Source: Orbilia blumenaviensis (taxonomy: Eukaryota > Ascomycota > Orbiliomycetes > Orbiliales > Orbiliaceae). From it: a stretch of 64,000 nucleotides of DNA. The position numbers were made by a program, and so were the translations under genes. The stretch covers positions 2,046,001-2,110,000 of the forward strand of contig JAVHNS010000004.1 in the NCBI GenBank assembly GCA_036872755.1. The letters run 5' to 3'. Position 1 is the stretch's first letter, and each line of letters begins with the position of its first letter. Below are positions 10,679 to 22,987 of this stretch, piece by piece. The notes below the pieces were generated by a model. It was not told the origin of the DNA. It searched no databases and saw only the letters and a list, made by a program, of their open reading frames with translations.

Positions 10679-13600
10679 ATGGATTTCGTAAGGAACCCCC
10701 ATATCTCCTTTTTTGTCAACTGTATATTATAGGGATGCAAGGGTCCTCCTAGACGGTATGGTTGAACTGCAATTGACAACTGGGGGGGTATTATACATCT
10801 AGTGGAATCGTCTTATCGGAAATAGTCCCACGACTACACCTGCTCGCAAGCAGGTCGTGATCCCGAGTCCGGATAACAGATTACAGGACTTCAAGAGGAT
10901 ATGGCTTACATTACAAGTTCGTGGGCACAAATACACACCCTTTCTTTTATGCCTACCCCCGTCTGATATTGAATAGCACTCCTGGCGAAACGGTCACCCG
11001 AATGACCCCCACCTGCAAACTAACCTTCGAAACCCTATTCTCCGCCTCACAGACCTCCTGATTGAAGAAGAAAACCAGCCCACCCGTCTCTGTTATAACT
11101 ACGCCTACGATCAACAAATATTCATCCCTGTCTCTCGTATTGCCCAGAATGGCTCGTCAATCGTAATTACCGCTGTCATCCGCTTCTTCTCCACCCTAAT
11201 AGACGACGAGGAAAACGAATTCCTATCCGCTCCAAACTTCGCACAAAGTCTTACAGACTTCTTACAAAAGACCGCCAGAAAGGCAGATCCGACGTATGAG
11301 ACTGAATTTGTGGAGTTTTTGTTCAGTTTGGCGACAAAGATCAGGCAGAACCCGGATACCCTACCGTTATGGTTCGCGAAGAGGGGGGACAGACGGCCGT
11401 CAGCGGATTCAAACGAACGGTTTGCGGGGATAACCAACAAAGAAGACTTCCCGCTGTTTTATCTATTGCTGGACTATGTGCACCACGATGGGAGGGTGGG
11501 CGATTTCGCTAGGACTGGATTGTTATATATCATCGAATCTGCATCGTCATCAAAGACACTGGAAACATGGATCGTGGAGAGTGATCTAGCTACTATCATG
11601 GCCTCGGGCCTCGGGGCGTTATACAGTCAGCTTAGTAGAAAGCTGGTAATAGCCTACTCGGAAGAGGACATTCCACCAGCACTGCGGTTTTCGGATTATA
11701 GACAAGACGGATCTTTTGGTGCCGTTAGGTCGGATTCGATGGAGTTCAGAACACACTTGGATACATTTTTGTCGTATATGGCGTTTTGGCAGGATGTGCT
11801 GGAGCATTGTCATTCGAATGAGGTTCGACAGACTTTGTTGGATCATTTTAGGGTGCTGTTTATTCAGCAGTTATTGTGAGTACCTCTCTTTGAGGGGCAG
11901 TGAAGTCGACTATTTTACTGATACTATTGGTGTACTAGGTATCCATCGCTCTTGGAGAGCTCAGACGTTGACGGTGGTTCTTCCGTCGCCGTTCTGACAT
12001 ATTTACGAATTATCCTTGAACAGTTAGACTCTACTGACATGACACACATTCTATTATCGTACGTTCTATCACTGCCGACGGACTCAGTAACCCCGCTGGC
12101 AGATGATTCACCGAGTATGGTAAAGCGGAAGGAGCATTTGGACATCTTAAGTCAAATCACCGAAGCAGATAGTACACCCACACCAGATCTCTATAGTTTA
12201 GTTGATCTGATACTCACGGGTCTGCGGTCCAAATCCCAACCGACGATAGCATCAACCCTCCGCCTAGTATCAGCGATGATTCGGAAATTCCACCCCTACG
12301 TTGCGAAATCCGTGCTAAAAACCACGCCGGTAGCAGCAAGTCCTAAATCTAGAACCATAGGGATGTTGAACCACGAACTGGACATCTTATCTGGATTTAT
12401 TGCTAGGATTTCCGACGAAGACGAGGAGGATCCGACATATGAGGCCTACGTTAGTGATATGTCTGTACTTGTGGAGACGCATCCATGTTCCGTACATGTG
12501 CTGGCGGCGAAGCTGAGCCAGAGGAACCAGGCACCACCAGTGCATGAATGCGCCCCATCGATAGGCGAACATATTGTGCGGCCAGATGACCCGGTGCTTG
12601 TGGCTTGTATGAGGCTGTTGGAGTCGTTCTTCGGCAATACAGTCGAGACGAACCTGATGCTTACCTCGCTACTTATTGACATGGCGAGCTGTTGTAACGT
12701 CAGTCTTGAGAAGTGGTTGTTGATGGATGGGTCGATGTATCATCATGAGTCTGCAAGTCACGGTCTGTATGACGAAGAGGAGGAGGAAGAGGAGGAAGGA
12801 GAGGACACGTTTGATGAAGAAAGCCCATTCGGCCGCCCGATTGACGCAGACTCCGACGCATCCGACGATGAAGTTGATGATGCCGATAAGGAAGAAGAGT
12901 TCATTTCAAACCACCTCCGCAAGATCCTAGCAGCCCGAAAACCACCTCAACCAATCGATGAAACCACATTTTTCAAAACCCTCCGCAGCCTCGTCGAACT
13001 AGTAGAAAAGTACCGCACGCAGGTGCCAAATCTGGACATCAGGCTCTTCGAACGCAAGCACGCCTTCAAGTTCACGGAATCTCTGAACGAGGCACTTCTT
13101 AACACGAATGCCCTCCAATCGGGTTCTCCGCGTAGAGTGTCGAAGTCGCGGCCTAGCATTGCGGGAGCAACCAGTGGGTCTACTTCGGACTTTTCTACAA
13201 CTCCTAGGAGATCGGCCAGTCCTGCCCTTAGCTCGACCCACCTATCGCCCAATAAGATGGCAACAGGCATGGGGAGTCTGAGGGGGCGTTCGGGGCACAC
13301 TAGGAACGTGAGCGCCAGCGTCGTAAGTCCATTTGGGCCACACATCATCGGGACACAGATCAGGATCAAGCTGGTTAATGGGAAGGAGATATACAACGAG
13401 GCTACTATGAAGCCGTTACCTAGTTTACCAGCGGTTACTAGCCCTGGCGGAACTAATACTCCGGCTATTTCTGCTCTGGAAGGCCAGATGGAGAGTGATG
13501 GAGAGACGGCATCAGAGACCATGTCGAGTTTCTCGGCAGAGAGCGACGACCATCATGTTTCTACCATGACGATGTCGCATTTGCTTACAAATATTGTGAT

Positions 13601-13767
13601 TTTGCAGGTATTTATAACATCATTTCCCTTCTTATTTCATATGTTTTGAGTCTGTAGAGAGATGCTAATAAAGCTCATTCTTATAGGAGTTCTTGAAGGA
13701 GTTATCTGCGCTGTTGCAGATACGGAGTTCATTGTATAATGATATCACTTTTATTGCGCCGTCATAG
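10679..13767 (+). CDS. fhipA: FHIP/RAI16-like FTS-Hook-interacting protein
   Basis: FHIP proteins link the Hook adaptor of dynein to early endosomes. In filamentous fungi this supports long-range endosome transport. Exons 10679-10687 (MDF), 10803-10916, 10977-11875, 11939-13607 and 13687-13767 give 923 aa. The N-terminus MDFWNRLIGNSPTTTPARK and the helical core match the family. Core segments include RLTDLLIEEENQPTRLCYNY, TAVIRFFSTLIDDEENEFL and DFPLFYLLLDYVHHDGRVG, with LESFFGNTVETNLMLTSLL further on. An acidic stretch of Glu and Asp (about 12773-12905) and a Ser-rich region (about 13120-13330) follow. The last exon encodes EFLKELSALLQIRSSLYND. No membrane segment is visible. Function is inferred from family membership. 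Confidence 0.88.
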
Positions 13768-14227
13768 CGGGATAGTTTTAACATTCGGAGGAAATTCAGT
13801 TCTCATAAGGATATCATTTTTCTTCTCCCTCTTCTTTTTTTTCTTGTTAACTTAGCATCCGGTGCATGCTTACAGGTGCTAGCGGGTCGTGGGATTTGTA
13901 AATATAGCAACCACGTCTCGCATAAAACTGCATCTGGTATCTTCTTTAAATGGCCTTTTCCTGAGGGCTTTGGTAGACAGTTTTTACATTCATCATTCAT
14001 AAATAAGGACGTCGCAAGGACCGATTTTGGAAAACAAGACAAGAACAAAAGAAAAAAAAAAAAAGGAAAGGTCAACAAGTGCATATGCATGGTGAAACTT
14101 TTTCTGGTGGGACGTAAACGCGAAATATTAGTAACATGTATCGTCAACTTGTCTCGGTGGTCGACGACACCTAGTATGTATTACAACCTAGTACGGTACA
14201 GTACGGTAATGATATCGTCCCTCCAAC
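13768..14227. other. Convergent 3' region of FHIP-like and ILV3
   Basis: 460 bp of intergenic sequence with a short A-rich tract near 14049-14065. No gene seen. Confidence 0.5.
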
Positions 14228-17200
14228 TTAAACTTGACCATCAGTGATACACCCATGGCTTGCATCGGCCACGTTCCTGTTCATGTCACCGAGTTAGCGA
14301 TTCGTCCTTTCTACGAGGTTAGAGATATATTGAATAAAAGAATGGAAACTTACTTGGCGTATTTGTACAGCGTGCCCTTGTTATACTTCAATGGCTTCTG
14401 TACGTACTTCTCTCGTCGCTTGGCGAGAGTGGCTTCATCTACAAGAAGATCAAGCTTACGAGTTTCGGCATCGATGATGATTTCGTCACCATCTTCGACA
14501 AAGGCAATTGGACCGCCTTCTTGGGCTTCGGGGACGATGTGGCCGATGAGGAAACCGTGCTTGGTATGATGTCAGCCAGGACTTATTCGAGGATAGTGCA
14601 CCAAAGTTGAGGGTATGAAACTTACAGAACCTCCAGAGAATCTACCATCAGTGATCAAGGCAACATCTTTACCCAGACCAGCTCCCATGATCGCAGAGCT
14701 TGGCTTCAACATTTCTAGTTTAGGCGTCAGTATCTATCCCAATACTCCCGCGTGATCTAAAAGTATCCATACCAGGCATTCCAGGTCCGCCCTTTGGTCC
14801 CTCGTACCGAATAACTACGACAGTCTTTTCTCCCTTTTTGATCTCCCCTCTCTCCAATGACTCGATAAACAAGTCCTCAGCATCATATACTCTTGCTTTA
14901 CCCTTGAATACCAACCCTTCCTTTCCTGTGATCTTGCCGACGGCGCCACCAGGGGCCAATGTACCCCTCAAGATCTGAATATGACCAGTTGGCTTTATCG
15001 GATTCGACAGTGGCCTGATGATATCCTGCTCCTTCGGGAACCCTTCAATCTTCTCCAAATTCTCCGCTAGCGTCTTTCCGGTAACGGTCATGATGCCACC
15101 ATCGATCAGGTCATTCTCCAACAGATACTTCAACAAAGCAGGCGTGCCTCCGATCCGGTGAATATCCGCCATGACATATTTACCACTAGGCTTCAAATCC
15201 GCAAGGAAGGGTATCCGATCGCTCACACTCTGAAAATCATCGATCGTGAGGTCGACGCCAACGGAATGTGCAATCGCGATCAAATGTAACACGGCATTTG
15301 TCGAACCGCCAGTGATATTTACCACCACCATGGCATTCTCAAACGCTGATCGAGTAAGGATCTGACGGGGGGTTATGTCCTTTTCTAACAAATTGCGGAT
15401 TGCCGCGCCCGCTGCGATGCACTCATCCTGTTTTTCCTGCGAATCGGCTGGGTTCGATGATGACCCGGGGAGGGACATGCCCATTGATTCGATCGCTGTT
15501 GCCATCGTGTTTGCAGTGTACATGCCACCGCAGGCGCCCTGGCCGGGGCAAGCGTGTCTGATAATGTCGAACCTGGTCTTCTCATCGATTGCGCCGGTGA
15601 TGTATTCGCCATACGACTGGAAGGCTAAATTGGTTCGTAACCAAAACATATGACGAATTAGAAGGCGCTCGGTGTCAAAAAAAACATTAACATATCCCAT
15701 TACACAAGCACAGAAGGTTGGCAGATTATGATGCAACCATTGAGCCAACTCCCATGCAGGTAGCTGGGATAGCTACATATGCAGCTGCAGACGTGAGGCG
15801 AAAGTTACCTGAAACAATATCAATAGGCTTATCGCCTAAGCATGAGGAACGACCTGCTTGGATTGTACCACCATACACCATCAGAGACGGCCGGTTGACT
15901 CTTCCCATTGCCTAAAGAGCTCGCAAATTAGAAAGATTCGCGAGAAGGCAGCTAACGGCCTACCGGGGTATGGGGTGTATTGGTCAGACTGTATGCATAA
16001 TTAGCTATCAAAAAAGCTTTATCTCATGCCAGATAGGAATTTTTCATCTCACCCATTAAGACTCCTGGCATATTTTTGTCGCAACCAGGGATGGAAATAT
16101 TGGCGTCGTACCATTGTCCACCCATAACAGTCTATAACGCCAAAACGTATTTGAATTAGCTTAACAATATTTTTTTTTTTTGGCTGCTTGTAATCCTTCA
16201 TGCGTTTTTTGTCGTCCTCTTTAGGTTTCACAGTGGATATTTCATGTTGCAAATACCTCAATTGAATCGGCAATCAGGTCTCTAGATTGCAAGGAATATC
16301 GCATTCCTGACGTTCCCATTGATATCGCATCGCTAAAAACAGATATCGTGATCAGTTACGATTAGAGTGAGCTCGTGCATCTGCATAGCTGCCACGAACC
16401 GGGGGTGGCCTAGTAAGGAATAGTATTTCCCTTACCTCACGCCAATAGTATTGAATTGATATCCCACCAAACCGGCAGCCTCCACACCTTCCTTGACCTT
16501 ATAGTTAAGGTCAAGCAAATGCATGTTACACGGATTTCCTGAATACCACACCTATAAAGGAACCGGAATGCCGTGTCACGGTGACACAAGCCATTCAAAA
16601 CCCATGTCAGCTAGGCAGTTCCCATTTCCCAATTCTTCCTTTCACCCAAGAATACTTCGTTTATTCTTCTCCCCCACGGTTGGGAAAGTCCCGAAGGGTT
16701 GGGGCAAAAGTTCCACTCAGTCCACGTGGAGTCTCACAGATGATATGCCGACTTGGGCTTTATCCATGTCCGGTTCCTTTAGTCCTGTTGCATATACTGT
16801 AGTTGGACAGAATCCAAACCCAGATTGGCCAGGTTATCAGCATATATATCCAGTTTACTCGCTATCGCTCAGCTCCGATGCATATAGTCATTTTCTTCCT
16901 ATTGTTTTCCAATATTTTGATATTGAAAATGTGATAGAAAAGAAGGTTTCTGGGAGCCTTACACATTGCTTGAGATGCACCCTGTGATTTCGGCTGCGTG
17001 ATGGCATGACTGGTTCGATTGAGCCCTTTCGGAGCCTCGTTGGCCTGCTTTGACTGTGAAGTTGCTATGCAGCGGACCTGCGATTTACTAGAAACGCCAT
17101 GATCTCGACTATCAGTAAATTTGCATGATGATGCAGCGGCAATGCTAACAATGCCCTTCAGATCGAAGAGACAGGATCATGTACGTACCAATACTGCCGC

Positions 17201-17238
17201 AGCAGCGGCCGCTGCGTTCTGATGGCTTGACGGAGCAT
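14228..17238 (-). CDS. ILV3: Dihydroxy-acid dehydratase, mitochondrial
   Basis: Ilv3 makes the 2-keto acids for valine and isoleucine and needs an Fe-S cluster. Exons (minus): 17189-17238, 16963-17144, 16738-16796, 16436-16551, 16257-16332, 16053-16131, [15964-16004?], 15809-15911, 14773-15624, 14626-14714, 14354-14559, 14228-14276. The start [17 protein letters not shown] is an Arg-rich mitochondrial presequence. Cluster and active-site motifs are [60 protein letters not shown] and the terminal [10 protein letters not shown]. The junction after GVLM is out of phase by one nucleotide unless a 41-nt exon at 15964-16004 is used. On the + strand TGACTC at 17400 is one base from a Gcn4/CpcA site, so amino-acid control is possible. 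About 620-633 aa, as usual for the family. Confidence 0.92.
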
Positions 17239-19467
17239 ATTTTTTTTTGCTCTTTTCTCCCCCACTTATTTGATGATGCCCGAGGATTTATGGAATGAGG
17301 CGCGCAGGAATTTCCTTTATTCCTGGCAATACGTGCCGACTGCAGAAGGAGAAACGACGCTTCAATTGGGTATTTTCTGCGATGGAGAGGTTGGTCTTAT
17401 GACTCTGATTCTTTTCTTCTTCTCTCTCTTTCCTTGGATTTTTTCTTCTTCTTCTATATTTGTTTTGTTCTTTCTTCTGTCTCGGCCTTGAAAGGTGCAG
17501 CTAACATGGGTCAGCTGGTGTCGTTCGACGTCTACGCTGGCATATTTATATTCCCCTCCTCATGACTATGACGCAGCCAATAATTTGAAACAAAACAAGA
17601 AGAAAAAATCGCCGGGTGACATACCTAATCGGCAAACAAGAAAATTATATCAAACCTTTTCCCAAGCCAATGCGAATGAGATGGAGAATAAGATGAAACA
17701 GCCGGGCTGGCGCCTTTTTTTCAGATCCCAGGGAAATCTACAAAGGCACAGAGTTTTGGAGCGAAAGCGCTGGCCGGATATCAATTGCAAAGACGGTAAT
17801 TGGACAATGACACCGTTGGGCCTCGCCAGTGTTCCCGCTTTGGACAGCGTTTGACCAGGGATATTAGCCGATGCCGGGGAATGAACGTCGAGTCCGAAGG
17901 GCGTCGGCGGTGGTTAGCCTGCCTGTGGGTCGACTACTGACCGGCTGTGTGTGGGTGTGTGCGAGTGTGAGTTTAAGCTTACTGGTTCTGGATGCGGCCA
18001 TCGAAGCGAGGAAATTGGGGAGAAACCCTTGCCTGGCCCGGCCTGGAGATCCCCATCTGTTGCAGTTTTAGCTGGCCAACACTGCGCACTCCAAGGCCTT
18101 GAAGGTCTCCACTTGAAGCTCCATTACTCGTCATCAGCCAATAACATCACGAGATCTCCTTCGAACACGGGAACCCAGCCTCCTGCAGCAAAGCAAAAGC
18201 AGATCGAAGGGAAGGGTATGTTAATTTGTTAAGGGAAGGGTATGTATCTTAAAGGGAAAGGTAAAGGGAAGGGAAGGGAAGGGAAAGGGAAAGGGAAGGA
18301 GGTCCGGCGCGCTCGTTACACAAACACATATTGCATTGTTCGCTATTTCCTTATCCTTCAGTTGAAAGCTTGGCCTCGCTCGCTCGCGCCTCCCCTCCCC
18401 ATTTGATGACGACGAACATGAACATGACCATATGCATTTGATGTCTCGTCTCGGCCCTTTTCCCTTGCGAACCAAGCTAACTTTAACCGAGGGGCCTTGC
18501 TGCAATGCATTCCACGATTAATTGAGATATCCCCGGCCATCCGCAGCTGCAAGCTGCAAACTTGCTAGCTAACGAACGTACTTTAACGTAGGGGGTTGCA
18601 GAATTTCTGAACATATCGATTTAACTTGCAATTCTTAATGCAATGTGCATTTGATAGAAACATTTAATCCTCACTTGGGTAACTGATCTGCTGAAATAAA
18701 GGCACTCATGATCCTCACTAGCTTCCCATCTCTCATGATCGCTTTTATTTTGTTGGTTGGTTCTTGTAATGTGCTGTCCGTCCTTGGAAAGCCGGCATTG
18801 CCGGGGCGATAACTTCGGGTTTCAATTGGCTGGCTCTGAAAATATGGAGATATGCAATTGTTTTTGGAGCAGTAAAATGTATGTCTTGAGTGTACATGCA
18901 GGATGCTGCTTCAATAGTATCCTCGTTATTCCCAAGAACAGGGTTCAACTATTTAACGGACAATAGAGAGGGGAAAGAAAGAAAAAAAATAAAATTGGTT
19001 AATTTAGACAGCTGAAGTTGAATTCTTGTGTAGATCTGATACGATATAAAAATGTATTTGAGTAAAAATATAAAAATAAGACTAAAATAAGCAAAAAACA
19101 AGAAAAAAACACACAAAAACTCGCAGAGGGGTATCATATATGTTATAACAGTAAGACATCGAACAAAAAAAAACAAAAAATAAAGGTTGAAACAACAGTT
19201 GAGCAGGGTTTTGTTCTTTCAAAAAATATTGGATTTTCTAAACATGCATGCAATGCAAGGAACCAAATGGCGGCCCCATCTGAAAAATATATGCAATCGT
19301 CGTGACTAGATGCTGGAGTAAAAATGTTGCAAGAAACTTCCCGGCCGAGTGGTGGTAAATCTTGCCGATGGAGACGAAGAAGAAGAAGAGAAAAGGGGGT
19401 ATCGTATCGGATGCGGACGATATCATTAGTATATCGTTTTTTTGAGCTTCTGTCATTTTTTTTTCCT
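17239..19467. other. Gene-free region between ILV3 start and velvet gene end
   Basis: 2.2 kb with no frame I can defend. It should contain the ILV3 promoter (nearest 17239 side) and the 3' UTR of the velvet gene. It holds a purine tract near 18251 and A-rich sequence at 18970-19200. Confidence 0.5.
18251..18302 (+). repeat. GGGAA/GGGAAA purine tract
   Basis: About 52 nt of G and A with at least seven GGG runs spaced by A residues. It may form a G-quadruplex or triplex; this is inference from composition. Confidence 0.8.
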
Positions 19468-21088
19468 TTATGTTTTCCTGCGGCGTTTTCCGCGGGAAAC
19501 CGTATCCTGCTCAGAATCGTCACCTTCACCGTCACCACTCTTCTCCTCCTCCTCTTCCTGCGGCGAGGCCTGGCTGGCCTTCTCATTCCCTTTCTTGACA
19601 GATATTGCGCACCCTTGGCGCTTAAGGGCCTTGGTGAGACCGGTGCTTGGCCTCATTCCAGGAAACTCTTTCGCTGTGTAGACTGTGAATACATCACTCA
19701 TCACTTCGGTGGTGACTGGTGTGAAGGAAGACTGTTGGCTCATTGGATTCAAGCACATCAACACAAATTTGAGTCGAAATTTGCCATGTGTGCGGCACGA
19801 TAGATCTGGAAAACAGAAGAACGTCCCGTCGTTATTATTTTCGTCCAAACCGATGAAAGGAGATGCTACGAGGGTTCCCATGAGCCGCCTCGTGAGCCGC
19901 CTATCTTGTTGTTCGAGTGCTGTTTCATCTGCGGTCCCTGCGACGTTCCACAACGTGCAGTGAACAACATTGAAAGGGTATTTAACATCTGACTCGCTCG
20001 ACGGGTTGGATGGATCAGCAGCGACCAATTGGACAATTGGAGGCGGATCGATGACACGACGGTCCCTCTCACCAAAACCACACGCCCTAGCTGCGACTGG
20101 TTGTTGCCTCACGACAAGCTGAAAGTTATCAGACCTACAACAAAAAATACCCACGTCAGCAACTGTTGGAAGAACTTTGTAATCGTTTAGAACATTTTGC
20201 AAGACATACATTGGTCGAGGAGGAAGAATACTACGCAGCAGCTCAAGCTCACTTGAAAAGCTTCCTCGTGGTGTATGTTGAACGCTGGCAGGCTTATGTG
20301 CAGGTGAAAGGGTTTCCTCTCTTGCTCTCTTGTTTCCTGTTGTATAGCTTGAAGAACTCGGGGATTGTGACAATGGTGGGTTGGATCTAATAATAAATGA
20401 TGGGGAAGGAAAGAAGAGGGGAAGGAGAATTAGCAAATCGTCATCCTATATAAGTATGTATGTACACACACATGCAGGGGAAGGAAGAAAAATTTTTTAT
20501 ATATGATACATACAATCTACGGCCCTTGGGTGATCTGGTTTGTCCTGGTAGATGTCCTATTGGCTGAACATATCGTGGCGCAGCGAAATCGGATTCTGGT
20601 GATATAGTTGGTCCCTCAGTCCGAGGATACAGAGGTGGCGGCGGTATGGATCTTCGTCTACCCTGCTCCAACTCTGCTGCATACGACTCCGGGTGGGTTA
20701 TAATACGTCCCACATCGGGATTAAAATGATAGGGCGCTTCTGGAAGATATGGAACCGGCGGCCGTCGATGGATTGGCAAGGGTGGAGCGAGATTGGACCG
20801 CACTCTAGAAGGCGAACCAGCAGGGTGAGAAGGAAGAGATCTTGGAGGAGGTGGAGGGGGGAAGGGTCGATAAGAAGGATGTGAAGCATATGAGTACCCT
20901 TCCGCAGTTTTAACCGGCGGGACATTCGGGGAGGTCCGTGGCAGTGGCGGTGGGGGCGGAGGGAGCAAGGGCGGCACAGGTCGGTGAGAAAGATGTGATG
21001 CGGCCTCAGATCGTTCAGGAGTTAAAAGTTGGCGAAGATGAGTAAGGGGTGGTGGAGGAGGTTGCGGTGGAGGCCTAGGAGACATCAT
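19468..21088 (-). CDS. velC: Velvet-domain developmental regulator, VelC-like
   Basis: Velvet proteins are fungal transcription regulators that couple development with secondary metabolism. Exons 20514-21088, 20210-20386 and 19468-20134 give 472 aa. Residues 1-250 are a Pro-rich, low-complexity arm (runs of PPPPP, MSPRPPPQ at the start). The velvet domain spans about 255-425: LVVRQQPVAARACGFGERD, RRVIDPPPIVQL, RLMGTLVASPF, FCFPDLSCRTHGKFRLKF, and VMSDVFTVYTAKEFPGM. The C-terminus is acidic then basic (SRGKRRRKT), a likely nuclear signal. A long N-terminal arm with a C-terminal velvet domain, and the ACGFGERDRRVIDPPP signature, fit VelC better than VosA, VelB or VeA. The second intron (20135-20209) is 75 nt and stays open in frame. 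The true start may be 21088 or 21085; an upstream exon cannot be excluded. Confidence 0.82.
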
Positions 21089-21486
21089 CCGGATACCGGT
21101 TTTGTGGAAATGCTCCACCACAACGTCTTGTCTCTTCGCAGGTTTAGATTCAAGATGGATCGCCCAGCTGCAGCTTGCAGCAACCAGCAGGTGAGTAAGT
21201 ACGTATGCAAGTAAAGTACCCAGCTACTCAACGTACTTACTAAGTAACTACGTAAGTGATCTCAACCCGAGCTAGTCAGATGCACGTACTACGTACTTAA
21301 TGTATGTATGTAAGTACTGGCAATGCACAGCGGCGAGGAGGTCGACGAGGAGGAGAGGCTTGAACTGGGAACAGGGTAGAAATGGCAGGTCCTTCAAAGA
21401 CATTCCATGGATCGAAATTTCGATCTAGGCTTGTGCTGCAGGAGCAAACTCGGTTCCAGGTTTCATGCTGCTGGGAATGGATGTCC

Positions 21487-21513
21487 TTTTTTTTTTTTTT
21501 TTTTTTTTTTTTT
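21487..21513. repeat. Homopolymer T tract (27 nt)
   Basis: Uninterrupted T run, read directly, about 400 bp upstream of the velC start and on the opposite sense to it (poly-A on the gene strand). Confidence 0.9.
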
Positions 21514-22968
21514 CCCTTCTATTCTTGATTCCTGGGATATACTTTCTCTCGATGTGTCTTCCTGTTGTTGTTATAGTTATTTGCACCTCTTCTTTCTTTC
21601 TTTCTCTACCTCTCCGTCTACCACTTGCAGGCTCAGTGGAGATAAATGCGAGCTCGCGAGAAAGAGATCGATCGAAAGTGAGTGAGAGCAGGCGTGAGAA
21701 AGCGATAGGATAACTCGAGACGACTGTACTCGAGGTACTTTCGAGGTCCCTGCAGAAGAATGTTGCTTTCAACGCAAAAGCAAGCTTCCTCGACAGCAAG
21801 GGGCCAATCCGGGCGGGCCAGAATACCACTCTCGGAATGAGAGAGAGGCCACGGCAATTGGATAATCCTAGCAGCGAGCGGAGCGGCCTGGGCGAGATAT
21901 CTCCAAACCAGTAGTAGGTTTAGGAATGAATGAGATCTTAGCGGCTCGGACTGTGTGTGTCTGGAAGTTAAAGAGTTTCAGAATTTATGGCCCGTGGCGA
22001 AACCGTTCCGCGCGGGAAAAAAACGTAACCCACCTGCAAATCAACGGCAGGTTTGAATATCACGTTAGCCTTGGAGGTCATACTCTTCGCAGCCGTGTAG
22101 CCGGCTAGAAAATACGAGGAGGAGTGATAGAAGTGCATTTTATGGATAGAAAATTTTCATTCTTTTTTGGGCATCGTCGAAGGGGAAAAAGGGCGTTGGG
22201 AGAGTGGTATTAATTCGCAACGTTAACTTACCCAAAATCGATTTGCTATATTCTGGGGTAACGATAATAACCAGCGCTCTGGCGGCCCCACGGAAGGGAT
22301 GAGCTGGAACTAGGCCCAAGCTAGGTCGGTTTTCGCCTCGGGAAGCACCAAAGGCGGCAGAAATCGAGGTTAACGGGACGGCTTTTCTTGCTGCTGTTGC
22401 AGTTGTCCAATATTGGTTTGCGGCCCTCTTAACTTCGAGGAAAAAACGGTCAAGGGTCCACACCAGGCTAAAGTGCGAAGTTTCCCAGGAAGTCGTCAAG
22501 AAAAATAAAATAAAAAAATAAAAAAAAAGAAGACCGAGGAAAATATGATGATGACAGGAATAGATCTTGCCGGGGCCCCAGTCAAGCTAGCCTGTGCATA
22601 TGTCAGTACGGCAAGAGTGTCGTCTGCGCAGGCTCTGCGATATTTTCCCGGGATCGATCCTGACGTTTGAGTTGGGAACCCTTGATAGTCGACGGCTTTG
22701 TCGGAAAGATAGGCAGAATAATGGCTCCACGGTTCCGTTCAGGCGAGTATGATTATATGATGGCACAGCTGGGTTCGGATGGAAATTCAACGGCCTTCAG
22801 TGGACGGATATATCGAATTTGATGTTGACCCCCCAGCAAGAAATACCAAGTTAATGACCCTATGCTAGCTATACCGGTATACCGTCTCCGCGCAGTGCGG
22901 TGCGGTTGATTCCCAAGAAGTCGAGTCCGCCTCTTTGATAAAAACCCACTAAGCGAACGGACTCTTGC

Positions 22969-22987
22969 AGATGCAGATGCAGATGCA
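22969..22987 (+). repeat. Short AGATGC hexamer repeat
   Basis: Three tandem copies of a GCAGAT-type hexamer, followed directly by a CT-rich stretch. Confidence 0.7.

Noticed and set aside
16523..16987. 154-codon frame on the + strand
   Set aside because: It is antisense to ILV3 exons 2-4 and their introns; the minus strand carries the conserved DHAD sequence.
19343..19353. GGCCGAGTGGT, like a tRNA A box
   Set aside because: No acceptor stem, anticodon arm or B box follows; it lies in the 3' flank of velC.
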